DNA of 64,000 bases. Origin: Arctopsyche grandis (taxonomy: Eukaryota; Arthropoda; Insecta; Trichoptera; Hydropsychidae). The notes under the pieces were generated by a model that worked only from the letters and a program-made list of their open reading frames with translations, did not search any database and had not been told where the DNA came from. The stretch spans positions 25,906,001 through 25,970,000 of the forward strand of contig NC_135362.1 in NCBI RefSeq assembly GCF_051622035.1, in the 5' to 3' direction. Made by a program: the position numbers and the translations under genes. Positions within the stretch are counted from its first letter, which is position 1, and the number at the start of each line of letters is the position of its first letter. This document shows positions 54,601 to 63,940 of the stretch, in pieces.

Positions 54601-57600
54601 AAGGACCTCAGCTTAAATAAATAGTCATCTCTAAATTCACATGTTAAAATGTCTTAGTTTTTTGACATATGTACATATGTACATAGGGTTTTGGCATTGC
54701 TAAAAGCAAATGTTGCTGTTGACACACAAACACAGGTTTGAAAAATCAAAGATTTTTAAGAGGATGTATGGAAAGGAAGTTTTTAGAAAATATAAAAAAC
54801 ATCATAATTTCAACAAGAATATTCGTTAATTAGCATTTGATTTTTTTTATAAATATTTGAACTACCAATATTATATAGGATACATATTTTTTAAGTAATG
54901 AAAAAAGAGGGGTGGGGGGTCATAAAAATTAAACACCGCCCTGGTTCTTTTTTATTTAGCAGTACACCACTGTATGTAATAAAAATAAAATAAAATAAAA
55001 AATGAATAATTAACTATAGCACCATCGAGGATATAAAATACTCCTAGTGTTTGTAAACTCTAATATTGAAGAGGCCTAATCTGATATTGAATTTATTATT
55101 TACCGCAAGTGGATACACTCCATTCAAAGTTCTTTTCACGATTGCCTATCGTGAAAAACAGCCCTTTTTCACGCATTAAAACTAGAGCGTGTATATTGTA
55201 GGTGTACACGCACACAATTGAATCTAAAAGGAAATGCCGAAACCCCAAAACCAACACTTTTTCCGTCAATAAACACTCATATGTATGTATGTGTGAACGG
55301 AGAGAAGAACTTTTCTCTATGTATGTAATTAGTAGGTTAATGAACAAATTGATTTTCCTTCGACCGAATTCGGTTTTTGTCATGGATTTTCTTTTGGTCT
55401 ATGTATATATTATATGTACGTTTTAACGTTAAATTGGGATTAAATGTTGAGGTAAATATTTACGATCACATTTGCAATTGTTTTCTCTTTATATTTCGTA
55501 TTAACTAAGCATTATATAAATATGTAACGATTAAGTTTGATTTTTTTTTATTAAAAACGCATTTGTAAAGAAACCAACAGATTTGTCAGCTACAACAAAT
55601 ATCGTAGACAGAGTTTGTCAGCAGGCAAATCTACCAAAATTAACAGAATCATGAGATATTTAGCTAAATCTGCTATTATTTTCTGACATCTCCCACAAAT
55701 CTCTTCGTAGATGGCCACCTTTACTGTTATCTTTTTTTGCGAATTTTTTATATAAAGTGTTTTTTTAAATGTACAAAAGGCAGGTAAATGCTTGTTTGAC
55801 ATTCCGGCTTTATATAATATGACGAAAAAAATTCCAGGGAAATTTACACCGCGACGTAAAGTTTAACAAACGTTACGAGATCACGATCTAGCATTTTAAA
55901 TTTTCGTATAAACCCACCTACGAAAGTGAAACACTGTCCAGAAACGCGAAAGCTACATAAAAGCTACGCACGAGCTTTTGTTCTCCGTAATAGAATATAC
56001 GTACGTGTATGTATATACGTATATTTTTTATTACCCGCCCTGAAAAATTGTGTGATATAATACATAATTTTGCCGGCAAAACCAGCCCAGGGAACGCAAT
56101 TTATCTCGGGGCACGTTATTTTCATTAGTTTAATTTTGTAACTAATTTATACCCCTGTACTTACACTTGAGCGATCCAAATTACAACCTTTGCGAGTTAT
56201 GTATACTCTTATTGTACAAATTATGTGTGTAATACAGTGCCTGTTAAATTTATTCACGTGACCTCATATTATAAATCTTGGGGTTTTTCAAGAATATGTT
56301 TTATTCATGTTTTACATACATATATTGCTGTACATATTCGTTTTACGTAATAGGTTGCTCTAATTGTAATGTATTTAAGAATAGTGTGGAGAAGGTTTGT
56401 AGTGTGGTGAATTAAATGGGGGCAAGGCTGTATGGAATGGATATTGTTTTTTGACTTTAGTGGTGTTTTATTATTTTTGTTTAGATGCAAAGGTGGGAAG
56501 TATTGCATCAATCAGTTGTCAAGATTGTATGTATGTATGTAGTTCTAAAAAGTATTTAAAGCACTATTTTTATTTAATATTTTTACAGTGAACATAATTA
56601 ATGAACAAAATATTTGGAAAAAAATCTTTTCGACATATGTATGTACACATATTGTTGATATTTTCTGTTACACATTTTTTGTATGATATGGTTCGTTTAT
56701 TTTTATTTTCAAATTATATAGGTCATTTCAGATTGCCACCATCTCATGAATCATTAAGTATAAAATATATTTCAAACAATTAATTACATAATAGAGGAAA
56801 CACGGCTATACAGTATAAAAAAAAACTTCATCTATTGTTACTACGTACATATGTAGATAAAGTAATAAATTATTTGCAAAAGTGTGTTGATTTTATAAAA
56901 TTATTATCTTTTGGTCCTTGTTATGTTAGTTTTCTATTATTGTTAAAATTAGCAATTGAATCTATCTTACTACAAAAAAGCCTGATTAATGTAGTTATGT
57001 TAAGAATAAGAACCTTGTAACATTCCTGACAACATTTTGCGCCCTATATGGTGCTGCTAACCAATGGATAGTAATTAAGTATTTATTTTGCAGATAATTA
57101 ATGATTGCGTATTGTTTTGATTCAAGTAGTTAATAGCTGTACACTAGCTCTATATGTATGTATGTACAGCATTTTTCCTAATATACTTAACGTAGAGATT
57201 AGATGATTGATGCTCCTCAACCACTGGTTAACTAGCGCTGATCACTTGATTACGCTTAAGTGTGTGAATGAATCGTATACCAATAATGTCTCGCCGGATC
57301 TGTTTTGTGCTTCATTCGGAGCTAGCTGGCCAACAGATCAAGAAAAATAAACTACCGCTACCACTTTCCCTCCGATTTACGCGTCCAAGCTACAATGCCT
57401 ATTTTTATTTGAATGTTAACTGAGCAGTTTGGTATTAATTATTTTATTTAAAATATATGTATTGATTGATTCAATTTGAGTGTAAAAGGTAGAAAATTTT
57501 ATAAAAAATGCCATGTTTATATACATAATGTAGGTTAATATTGCAGATATAATACGGATGTACACTTTAATGCCGGGATAACGTCAGCTTGAACGTTAAT

Positions 57601-57925
57601 TGCTTTTAATCACAGAATATTGCCGCGTCATTAAAGTGTCATAAATATTTTCGTCATCCTTTATAGCCGACCGAAATTATCCCACGCCTTTCCCTCGCAC
57701 AAAATATCCATATAAACATATTTATGTAGGCTTAAAATATAATATTACATATACATGTATAATAATGTGGAATGTTTATTTTTATGTTTTAAGGTCACCA
57801 TAGGCAAGCGTCAACGACGAGCTCACAGGGCGCAAAACAAAATGGACCCAAATTGGAAACTACCTACTTCACATTCGGGGGATTCGACTGGAACCTCACC
57901 TTATTCCCGAACGGGAAGGATATGA
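36060..57925 (+). CDS. MATH (TRAF-like) domain protein gene, 5' part; coding from 36445
   Basis: Coding exons: 36445-36619, 42810-42925, 50443-50629 and 57794-57925, all with GT..AG borders and consistent phase. They give the first 203 codons and continue past the window. The protein starts MALLYRVARLHDRANTHVFT. A MATH/TRAF-C fold runs from ~45 to ~160: KWAITFSRTDKVLGVYLVW, VYVDFTFTLLNREHFSVNE, FTFESPAQ, YIPVSDLYGRNFTD and GEFQLELTMANLRT. A Ser/Gln-rich linker (RQASTTSSQGAKQ) leads into TYFTFGGFDWNLTLFPNGKD, which looks like the start of a second MATH domain. MATH domains bind partner peptides, often as ubiquitin-ligase or receptor adaptors. Introns of 6.2, 7.5 and 7.2 kb carry transposons. 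What follows after the second MATH start is unknown. Confidence 0.82.
36996..37496. mobile_element. PIF/Harbinger-type MITE with TTA target-site duplication
   Basis: Terminal inverted repeats GGGCGAAAACACACTGAGTG and CACTCAGTGTGTTTTCGCCC are perfect for at least 20 bp. They are flanked by TTA on both sides (36993-36995 and 37497-37499), the TWA-type TSD of PIF/Harbinger. The ~500 bp interior encodes no transposase. Its right half matches 60826-61090 and 61150-61340. It lies in intron 1 of the MATH gene. Confidence 0.88.
37500..38860. other. MATH intron 1, no feature seen
   Basis: A+T-rich intron sequence. The CpG-richer stretch at 38225-38480 has repeated CGTATCG motifs and may be a transposon relic; I could not find termini. 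Confidence 0.5.
38861..39099. mobile_element. Palindromic MITE with ACTAGTCA termini
   Basis: About 240 bp that folds back on itself. The left arm has ACTAGTCAAATGTGAACCGG, then GTCGCTCTAGATCGGTCACA; the right arm carries the inverse and ends TGACTAGT. The centre repeats (A)CTGGTCAC and TTTTCTCGTGACC in both orientations, so it is a palindrome built from a repeated octamer. Confidence 0.82.
39863..40427 (+). mobile_element. Small non-autonomous Helitron (565 bp)
   Basis: Inserted between A (39862) and T (40428). It starts TCTAATATGTAATTTCG and ends GCGAAGCCGGGTAAAACCAC then TAG, with the final CTAG at 40424-40427. Its ends match the larger Helitron at 31922-33761. The interior (39985-40260) is a degenerate tandem array based on TTTCAGTTCCGGATTCC instead of the GC-rich arrays. 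Confidence 0.85.
39985..40260. repeat. Degenerate pyrimidine-rich tandem array
   Basis: Roughly 25-30 bp units with GATTCCTTTTTCAGTTCCGG and variants, about ten copies, inside the small Helitron. Confidence 0.8.
40428..42809. other. MATH intron 1, right part
   Basis: A+T-rich with no exon, domain or clear repeat. Open frames up to 121 codons (41741-42106, minus strand) have no recognisable content. It ends at the acceptor TTTTGCAG before 42810. Confidence 0.5.
42810..42925 (+). other. MATH gene coding exon 2
   Basis: Acceptor GTTTTGCAG, donor ACAG/GTATGT. It encodes the centre of the first MATH domain (VYLVWRNASEGMRVYVDFTF). Confidence 0.88.
42926..44557. other. MATH intron 2, left part, nothing recognised
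   Basis: A+T-rich intron without visible exon or repeat. Confidence 0.5.
44558..44990 (+). repeat. tRNA-derived SINE, near full length
   Basis: The best-preserved head of the family: CAGTATAGCTCAGTGATTGC (box A) and TGGGTTCGATCCCGGGC (box B). The body and the tail (GGAAGGCGCATTGGGGTCTT, AAGCCTTCCTGGTATATATC) match 16203-16660. It is in MATH intron 2 in sense orientation. Confidence 0.85.
44991..46235. other. MATH intron 2, middle part, nothing recognised
   Basis: A+T-rich; short frames without domain content. Confidence 0.5.
46236..46625 (+). mobile_element. 3' end of the Jockey-like LINE family
   Basis: Encodes the decayed ORF2 C-terminus (NKLTSRLYDRITKNH, KSLGDYNKISIP, HRLPKHNLL), then the 3' UTR also seen at 53495-54060 and 17866-18100. 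This copy preserves the uninterrupted sequence AATACTATGATTACTAAC at the site where 53624 carries an LTR. Confidence 0.8.
46626..49034. other. MATH intron 2, right part, nothing recognised
   Basis: A+T-rich, with no coding region or clear repeat found. Confidence 0.5.
49035..49615 (+). pseudogene. 5'-truncated RTE LINE fragment
   Basis: Matches the C-terminal ~180 residues of the intact RTE at 470-3427: RIKLGWSAFGRMN, then KSEMPLRLKRKIFD and [15 protein letters not shown]. Frameshifts and stops follow, with later KRLKWQWAG-like and [10 protein letters not shown]-like pieces. It ends in (GAT)n at 49596-49611, the family's characteristic tail. It is in MATH intron 2. Confidence 0.88.
49616..50442. 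other. MATH intron 2, end
   Basis: No exon seen. Frames on both strands near 49690-50230 overlap each other and show no domain. It ends at acceptor AATTTTTCAG before 50443. Confidence 0.45.
50443..50629 (+). other. MATH gene coding exon 3
   Basis: Acceptor TTTTTCAG, donor ACAG/GTTGGT. It encodes the last strands of the first MATH domain (VKFTFESPAQ to FRLPPTVFGVHHT). Confidence 0.88.
50630..51240. other. MATH intron 3, start, with repeat-like segment
   Basis: From ~50955 the sequence ATGTTTGTCTGTTACGTATG, then CCATTCAACCGATTGCGATG, resembles the left region of arthropod transposons with low-copy motifs. It leads into the tandem repeat below. No exon. Confidence 0.4.
51241..51899. repeat. 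Two tandem ~330 bp units of a dispersed repeat
   Basis: GAAGAGGCTAGTAA begins unit 1 at 51241 and unit 2 at 51581 (340 bp apart); a third AAGAAGAGG closes at 51899. Both units contain GGCGTTTAAACAATTAAAAT, TATTGATGACCAAACCGAGC and CGATCGGATAA. The same modules occur at 20000-20215 and 62740-62775. Confidence 0.8.
51900..53021. other. MATH intron 3, partly GC-richer, no gene seen
   Basis: The stretch 52010-52380 is relatively CpG-rich with frames on both strands (for example 52121-52390), but no domain or start context. The segment 52690-52800 repeats GCGCG(A/G)(C/T)GA-type motifs. Confidence 0.45.
53022..54110 (+). mobile_element. Jockey-like LINE 3' end, split by a solo LTR
   Basis: The ORF2 C-terminus (MKWAPHIEGAKCKAMRDI, LILPLLTYASPVWNNASN, then frame-broken FYDRITNNHTNTLVKSLGDY) and the shared 3' UTR run to 53623. 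The element resumes at 54015 (ATGATTACTAACC) after a 387 bp insertion. Relatives are at 17866-18425 and 46236-46625. Confidence 0.82.
53624..54010 (+). mobile_element. Solo LTR (gypsy-like) inserted in LINE 3' UTR
   Basis: A 387 bp insertion flanked by TACT (53620-53623 and 54011-54014), absent from the homologous LINE copy at 46236-46625. It has a promoter-like CCCTTATAAGGCG and a polyadenylation block, CAATAAATGCTGTGTGACGA, near its right end, like the LTRs at 8580 and 59134. The edges may shift by a base or two. Confidence 0.75.
54111..57193. other. MATH intron 3, middle part, no gene seen
   Basis: A+T-rich intron with no exon, domain or clear repeat. Short microsatellite blocks occur (ATGTATGTATG near 55280 and 56526). 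Confidence 0.5.
57194..57395. repeat. Dispersed repeat, copy 1 (partner at 58797)
   Basis: Shares ACGTAGAGATTAG(A/G)TGATTG, ACCACTGGTT/ACCACCGGTT, TAGCGCTGA, CTTCATT, ACAGATCAAG/ACGGATCAAG and AACTACC(G/T)CTACCA with 58797-59065. The copy here is shorter, so it is a deleted relative. The class is unknown. Confidence 0.65.
57794..57925 (+). other. MATH gene coding exon 4
   Basis: Acceptor TTTTAAG, donor ATGA/GTGAGT. It encodes a polar linker and then TYFTFGGFDWNLTLFPNGKD, the likely start of a second MATH domain. One base is left over, so at least one more exon lies downstream, probably beyond the window. Confidence 0.82.
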
Positions 57926-58796
57926 GTGAGTGAACACACAAATGCGATTTCAAACCACATCTTGCGTATTCTATATTTATCCTTACCTATATTTCTGTCT
58001 GATTAATCCTCAAGAACGAAGTTTTACAAGTCGGGCTTGTGACAAAATGTGGTAAACGGTTTTTGTAAATAATCTGGAGGAGGTCACAGCTACTTATTTA
58101 TTATTTATTAAGCTATTGTTTTTCATGATCGTAATTTCGTATCTTCATAATGTCAAATTTTGCTGAGATAATATTGCGAAATGAGTATCTAAAAATTTTA
58201 TGGCATTTCAAAAGGCTTTAAAAGTGTCTCTTGAATTGCAAATTTTGAGTTACCATAAAGTGTTTTCAAATTACTTTATAAATAAAATAAAAAAAATATT
58301 GAGATTGAAAACCAACTCTTAGAATTGCGGGTAAAGAGAAAAATTTGCTCATCATATTACGGAAAAAAAATGTGTAAAAATAGTATATTTTACTTTTTAA
58401 ATTCGATAGATAATCAATTATGAGTATTTTATAGCAATAAAAAATCACAATCAATGGAAAAAAACATCTGAATATTGATTTCAATATGGCATATATTTTG
58501 AATTAAAGACAGCAAAAGCCAAAACTCTGTAAAAATTGCATATTTTCTTAAACGCTCATATATCTTAAACAAGAGCAAGCCTATAGAAATGATTGTCATA
58601 TTCGAATTCAATGGGTCAAATTCAAGTGAAGATTGATTAGTTTCCGTTCCAGTATTTTTTCGTTGTTGTCCAGTGTTATCAAACGTTTATGAACTTGTAT
58701 TAATCGAAAAGCCCATAAATCAAAATTGGGTATCATTCGATCTACGGTGTTTGATAGAAAAGTGATATCTTCAAAAATAATAAACGAAAGAACTGA
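57926..58796. other. MATH intron 4, start, nothing recognised
   Basis: Very A+T-rich; no further exon found. Confidence 0.5.
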
Positions 58797-59065
58797 AACG
58801 TAGAGATTAGGTGATTGGTGCTCGTTAACCACCGGTTTATTAGCGCTGACCACCTGATCTCGCGTTCGCGCAAAAAAAGGCCTGGGCGTATGAGCAAGCT
58901 GTATACAACATCCAATAAGGACTCGCGACCCATCGACCAATGATATCTCTGTGCTGAGAGTACACGCTGTGTGTAAATACTCTACATATCTGTTCTGCAC
59001 TTCATTTAGAACTGGTTCATCGACGGATCAAGCACAATTAACTACCTCTACCATCACTCTAAGCC
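58797..59065. repeat. Dispersed repeat, copy 2
   Basis: The longer partner of 57194-57395, carrying about 90 bp extra in its centre (GGCCTGGGCGTATGAGCAAG region). It may be an LTR or a SINE; no diagnostic end was found. Confidence 0.65.
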
Positions 59066-59133
59066 ACTCTATACATATGTATGTCTTCGCTACATTACAA
59101 GGATTTCTTTTTTCGAGAAAACTACATTTAAAA

Positions 59134-59488
59134 TAGGGGTGAGTTCAGGATCCAAATGTAAGGCCAAAGTCGCTTCACAGCATTTATTCAACGATTCGGG
59201 AGGTCCACGCGGAACCGTTGCTCACTCACTATATAGGGTAAGTTGCACAGCACAGATTCTCCGTTCGTTAGTGCGTCTATTGTCTAGGCACGTAAAGGTC
59301 TATTGATTACGCACCTGGCGAATCTATTGTTTACGCACAAATTCGCCCAGGTCTGTGAGAACTCCAGCGTATCCTTTATTCGGGCACTTACTGAGTCCCT
59401 TAGCCTAATCCGGGGTCTCTATTGTTCGCCCGTGAATCCACGAGACGAGAAACATGAGAAATATACTCTTTCTCATGTTCCCACGTTA
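59134..59488 (-). mobile_element. Solo LTR (gypsy-like), minus orientation
   Basis: 355 bp flanked by TAAAA on both sides (59129-59133 and 59489-59493). Read on the minus strand it starts TAACGTGGGAACATGAG, contains CCGGATTAGGCTAAGGGACT and CTATATAGTGAGTGAG, and ends with AATAAATGCTGTGAAGCGAC, then CTGAACTCACCCCTA. It is homologous to 8580-8931. Confidence 0.82.
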
Positions 59489-59493
59489 TAAAA

Positions 59494-60775
59494 GCTTAAT
59501 ACATAAGTGGATTTGATAAATAATTGTCATTATTGTAATTTTTATATACGAATCAATGTTGGGTACTTTCCTAGTTCATTACAGACCAAACTTTCATTCG
59601 TATAGGTTGAAAGTGGGTACGTTTTAAGATGATAACTATGTATCTGAAATCTAATTGAAAGTTACTAGATGGATTAGAAAAGAAAATGACTGGTTTTTTA
59701 ATTAATCTACAAGTTTTGTTTTTAATTTCGTAAATTGGACGCGATAATTTATCAAAGTATGTAAACTACAACTTGACCACCAGAAACTGAGTTATGGGTC
59801 GGTTAGTAAAACTAACCAAGATTGATACTACCGTTGACGTGCGGTCAGGCAAGAAATTGTGATCTAACCGTCATCCCTTATCCTCAACTACGTCATTCAC
59901 GGCCATCCCCACAATTTCTCATTAACCCTTTCGCCTCGGTGGCTTCGGATTTCGCTGCGATTTATGCAGGTTTGCAGTCAGTATCTTTTGATTACTTACG
60001 ACTTCTGCGATAGTGTCGAACGTTAATGCTCGAAAGATAATGTTCCGATGTACATACATAGCTAAAATTGGACTGGATTGCATAATGTAATAAAATTTGC
60101 ATTTATATACGTAGTGCAGGCGTTTTTATCTCACGAAGGTGTATCTTATGTCACGATTCGTACTGGCAAAACGGGCGAATTTTCTCCCCTCTTATTTAGT
60201 ACTCAATATATCACGATTACGTATACATTTACATAAAACCACATATGTTTATATTTCATATAAATTTATTTTTAAACTATCGGAGGTGAAATAAATTGAT
60301 CCGATTTGCTTAAAGTACATACGAATCTAATCCTATGTCTGGATTAAAATACCAGAGTTGTTTTACAAAAATTCATTTACTTCGACGTTGCCACTACATA
60401 TTTCTGCTTCGTGAATATCATTGGGATTTTTAATAGCATCCCATAACTTTGACGCAATACACCGAAGTGATTGTAAGTCACCAAGTCAACTATTTATTTA
60501 CATACATACATATGTTAAAAAGCAAAATTATCCATCTATTTAAAAATACATACATATATATGTTTTATTATTATGCAAAAAATTGGCTTGAATGTATTTA
60601 ATTTTTTTTGCATAAAACTTTTTTGTATTGCAGCTACATATTATACTACTGATGCCTCACAGATAGCGTAGTTTCGCGTCAAAAATCTAATTAAATTTTG
60701 AACAAAGTGCCAATTAGCAATAGCTATATATATTACTGTCATTAGCGGAACATTTTTTGCGTAATGGTAAGAACA
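59494..60775. other. A+T-rich DNA, no gene seen
   Basis: No exon or clear repeat. A short open frame at 59822-60013 has no recognisable domain. Confidence 0.5.
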
Positions 60776-61091
60776 AACTAAAAAATGTGTGGCACGGCAC
60801 GTCAGGTGGACTCCAGCTGTGATAGGCATGTCCTCGTGTCATTGTTAATTCGTACGATCTTATTATTTCGACAAGTTTCTCCTACATTTCTTCAAATATT
60901 GGAATCATCGTTATCGATTACTGTCAAACCTATAACAATACAGAGATAAAATATCACCGAAAATACTCCAAGAGGCGAGTTTTAGGAAGGATTGTGATGG
61001 TATAGACTAGGCTTGCCAGTGGTTTTTTTTGCATGTATAAATCTAAAAAATGAGACACAGAGTGTACCACTCTGTGTGTTTACACCTTAAA
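60776..61091. mobile_element. Harbinger-type MITE relic, related to 36996-37496
   Basis: Shares TATTTCTTCAAATAT-like, CGTTATCGATTACTGTCAA, AAAATATCACCGAAAA(T/C)ACTCCA and the end ACCACTCTGTGTGTTTACACC with 36996-37496; TTA follows. The left terminus is eroded. Confidence 0.6.
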
Positions 61092-61860
61092 TGCGCAAAA
61101 AAAATCGAGAATTGTACGGTTTAGTTTCCAGCTGGAAAAGGCGTTTCTCCAGGTTGATGTAATTTCGTACGATCTTATTATTTCGACAAGTTTATCCTAC
61201 ATTCCTACAAATATGGGATTCATCGTTATCGATCACTGTCAATCCAGTGTAAGGAAAATGTACCAACGAAAACATTCCAGGAGGTGAGTTTTGGCCGGGC
61301 ATAGATCAGATGTGCTACCGTTTTATACATGTGCAGGTGTAGGGAAAGATATCCAATTAGAAGATCAAAAAAAGTGGTCAGCTGACAGATTTAAAGATAC
61401 TGAGAAGAATTTAACTTGAGAAAAAGTTATTGGGAAGGTTCAAAATAGAAAAATGGAGAAGAAAAGAGTTGTATAGACTTTGTTCGATAAGTAAAATTGC
61501 TAGAAAATATGAAATCGTACAATACCGAGGTTCTGTAACAACTCATTGAATTGCATGAAATTTGGAGACAAATTTCTAAGGAACAGTCTTCAATTTGTAG
61601 AGGACATTGTGAGATTAACATTTTCGAGAGTCAAAAGATTGAACCTAGGTAACTAAGCTAAAAGTGTTGAGCAATGCAAAATAAAAGAAAATTCTCCACA
61701 ATGTTAGAAGTTTGAAGACCTGTAGGATGATCCACAAAATATTGGAAATGGAAAATTTTATGTGTACGAAACTATTATAAACAAAACTAGGCATGCCAGC
61801 GTTTTTTCTTGCATGTGCAAAACCACTCATGTGCCACTCTGTATGACTGCACCTTAACTG
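61092..61860. mobile_element. Second Harbinger-related relic, fragmented
   Basis: 61160-61300 repeats the module TACGATCTTATTATTTCGAC and CATCGTTATCGAT of the preceding element. 61780-61855 has a terminus-like AGGCATGCCAGCGTTTTTTC and GACTGCACC then TTA. The 61340-61740 stretch between them is not recognised. Confidence 0.5.
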
Positions 61861-61886
61861 CATACAACATTGCGGACCGACTGTTA

Positions 61887-62374
61887 AGGTCTGACCGTAC
61901 TATGCGACAACCGAACGATCCGACACTTCACAACAGTACGCGACCAAATATTGTTTGTATGAAATTGTATGAGACATAACGCACTGCGCGACAGTCGCAT
62001 GACTTTAACCGACACCGTGCGTCAAAGTTGACTTTCTGACCAACTTTGACGCAAGGTGTCGTTCGCGACGTGACGCAAGTGTCGTTGAGTGGGGGTTGCC
62101 TTGCGACAATTATTCTCCTTCTTCATATCGTGACTTTGAAATAGCATGTAGCCATAATCTTTTGGTTTTTCTCGATTGTTCTTCTTCCTCGCATATCAAA
62201 GATACTATAATAGCGTCCGTTTCGTCCATCTTGCTCCGAGGTACCGAACGAATGATTGACATAATTTACTGCGTAGTCTCGGATCGCTGTCGTTCAAGTG
62301 CTGTTTACCTAATACTGTCGCACACTGTTGTGTCGGGTCGTATCGTTCGGTTGACGCATAGTGCGGTCAGACCT
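61887..62374. mobile_element. Harbinger-like MITE with TTA target-site duplication
   Basis: TIRs AGGTCTGACCGTACTATGCG and CGCATAGTGCGGTCAGACCT (one mismatch) are flanked by TTA at 61884-61886 and 62375-62377. Inner inverted copies (CCGAACGATCCGACAC versus GTGTCGGGTCGTATCGTTCG) extend the symmetry. The TIR sequence differs from the 36996 family. The open frame inside is not a gene. Confidence 0.85.
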
Positions 62375-62403
62375 TTAGTCACGGAGACAAATCACTACAA
62401 TTG

Positions 62404-62775
62404 AAATAAATCAGCATGTGATGTATGTATGTAAGCTTATTGTAAAAAACTAAATGTATGTAAGCTTATTGTAAATCATATTAACAATTAGATACAACAT
62501 AACTTCTTATTGAATACTTATCTCGCAGATAAAACTTCGTGAAGAGATATACTTTTAGCCGTGAAATGTCAGATTTGACATATTTGGCCAAAAATCAATA
62601 TATATCGTGTATTACATTACATGAAGCTGGACGCCAAATTTGAAATTTATATATACATATGAGAGTTAAAACTATAAATATTTAAATATTAGAGATAACG
62701 AGAACCTATAGAGCAAATTTTATAAAATATAGAGTGAATTATAGGCGTTTAAACAATTAAAATCAGAAATAGCAT
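62404..62775. repeat. Dispersed repeat, copy B
   Basis: Near-identical to 19622-20015 but lacking short internal stretches. It includes a duplicated ATGTATGTAAGCTTATTGTA module. It ends in the GGCGTTTAAACAATTAAAAT module shared with 51241-51899. Confidence 0.78.
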
Positions 62776-63562
62776 ATCAAGGTTGAAGATAGATTATGGA
62801 AGCGGTATAGTGGTTGTCGAGCGTTTGCACATTTTAGCTGTCGGTCTGGTAAACGTCTAGCGCTTGCACCAAACCCGTATGTATGTACATATATGTACGT
62901 ATAATAAATCTCAGATTTAAAGGTGACGCATATTCGCGACGGCGGCATCGTTAATATGTATGTATGTGTGGCATATGTCTATGTATTTACATTAAAAAAG
63001 GGAAAACAAAGCTCGTTCTGAAATGTATGGATGTTAAGGCATACAATACGTACAATACGATATTTTGTGTCAATTTGTTAGAAGTCGCGCGCGCTTTTGT
63101 ATGCGAACTCGCGTCGCTTATTTAATTTCGGATAATGGAGGCGGGACGGTGTACTCGGTGTACATTGCCGCCTCGTTATTTATTCAAGGCGAGTACAAAG
63201 CTTTCGAGAAAGCCGTAGGTATACCAAGCAACGGGGAAAAAAAGAAGACGAGGGCAAAAAAGTGAAGAAAAAAAACCGAGAGATACTCGAGATGTATTCG
63301 GCGAGAGTCCTCCGTTAAATGTGCACTTTCTTCCGCCTAAGCTTTTTATGGCCGCGTGAGAAAATCCGGTTGACCTGTTGGAAAGCGTTTAATTTGATAC
63401 AATTTCAAATGGTATCCGAGTCGCTCTGAAGCTTTGTGAGATGTGAGATGCTTGCATTGAATGGCAACAAATTAAATGGTCAATATTTAAATCAACCCGG
63501 ACAAATACGCAGCTGGCGAGATCCTGTGGTTATTAAAACACAGATCGACCGGCTTTTCTAAT
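62776..63562. other. Intergenic or intron DNA, no gene seen
   Basis: Short frames (for example 63065-63265) lack any known domain. Sequence 63080-63250 is slightly GC-richer. Confidence 0.45.
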
Positions 63563-63660
63563 TTAACTAGTGAATAGCCCGATGAAATATCATTGCATGG
63601 GTATAAAATTATTATATACTCGTATAAAACTAAAAAAAAATCCGGAACCGGAACCATTAT
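63563..63660 (-). mobile_element. Helitron-like terminus
   Basis: AACTAGTGAATAGCCCGATG at 63563, followed by AAATATCATTGCATGGGTA, resembles the ACTAGTGTTGTGCCCG ends at 25671 and 20605. On the minus strand this is a GGGCTATTCACTAGT 3' end. The other end was not found. Confidence 0.35.
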
Positions 63661-63849
63661 TTTTGTAGACTCTCATAGATAGTTTTCAATTCTTAAAGTT
63701 AACGTTAACAAAATGTTAATTAAAGTTAACAAAATGCAATATTTTCCGATTATACACAAACGGTCATTAACCTCGTGACGTTGAATATTATTATTACACA
63801 TAACAAATTACGTGCATATACATATGATGTGTATTTACAACACGTATTC

Positions 63850-63940
63850 TGAGCGAGGATATGGCGTTCGGCGCGGGCTCGTGAGAACATCGCGTTTGGA
63901 TTGGAGGGTCCGAGGTTCGATTCCCGGCGCCCGCGGTAAA
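63850..63940 (+). repeat. tRNA-like sequence, probable SINE head
   Basis: A box-B motif, GAGGTTCGATTCCCGG, is preceded by GCGCGGGCTCGTGAG and followed by CGCCCGCGG, so the ends can pair (GCGCGGG with CCCGCGG, six of seven). The span is about 66 nt, too short for a normal tRNA, and the T-stem has a mismatch. A tRNA-derived repeat running off the window is more likely. Confidence 0.4.

Noticed and set aside
62096-62404. 102-codon ORF
   Set aside because: It lies inside a MITE and runs through its terminal inverted repeat.
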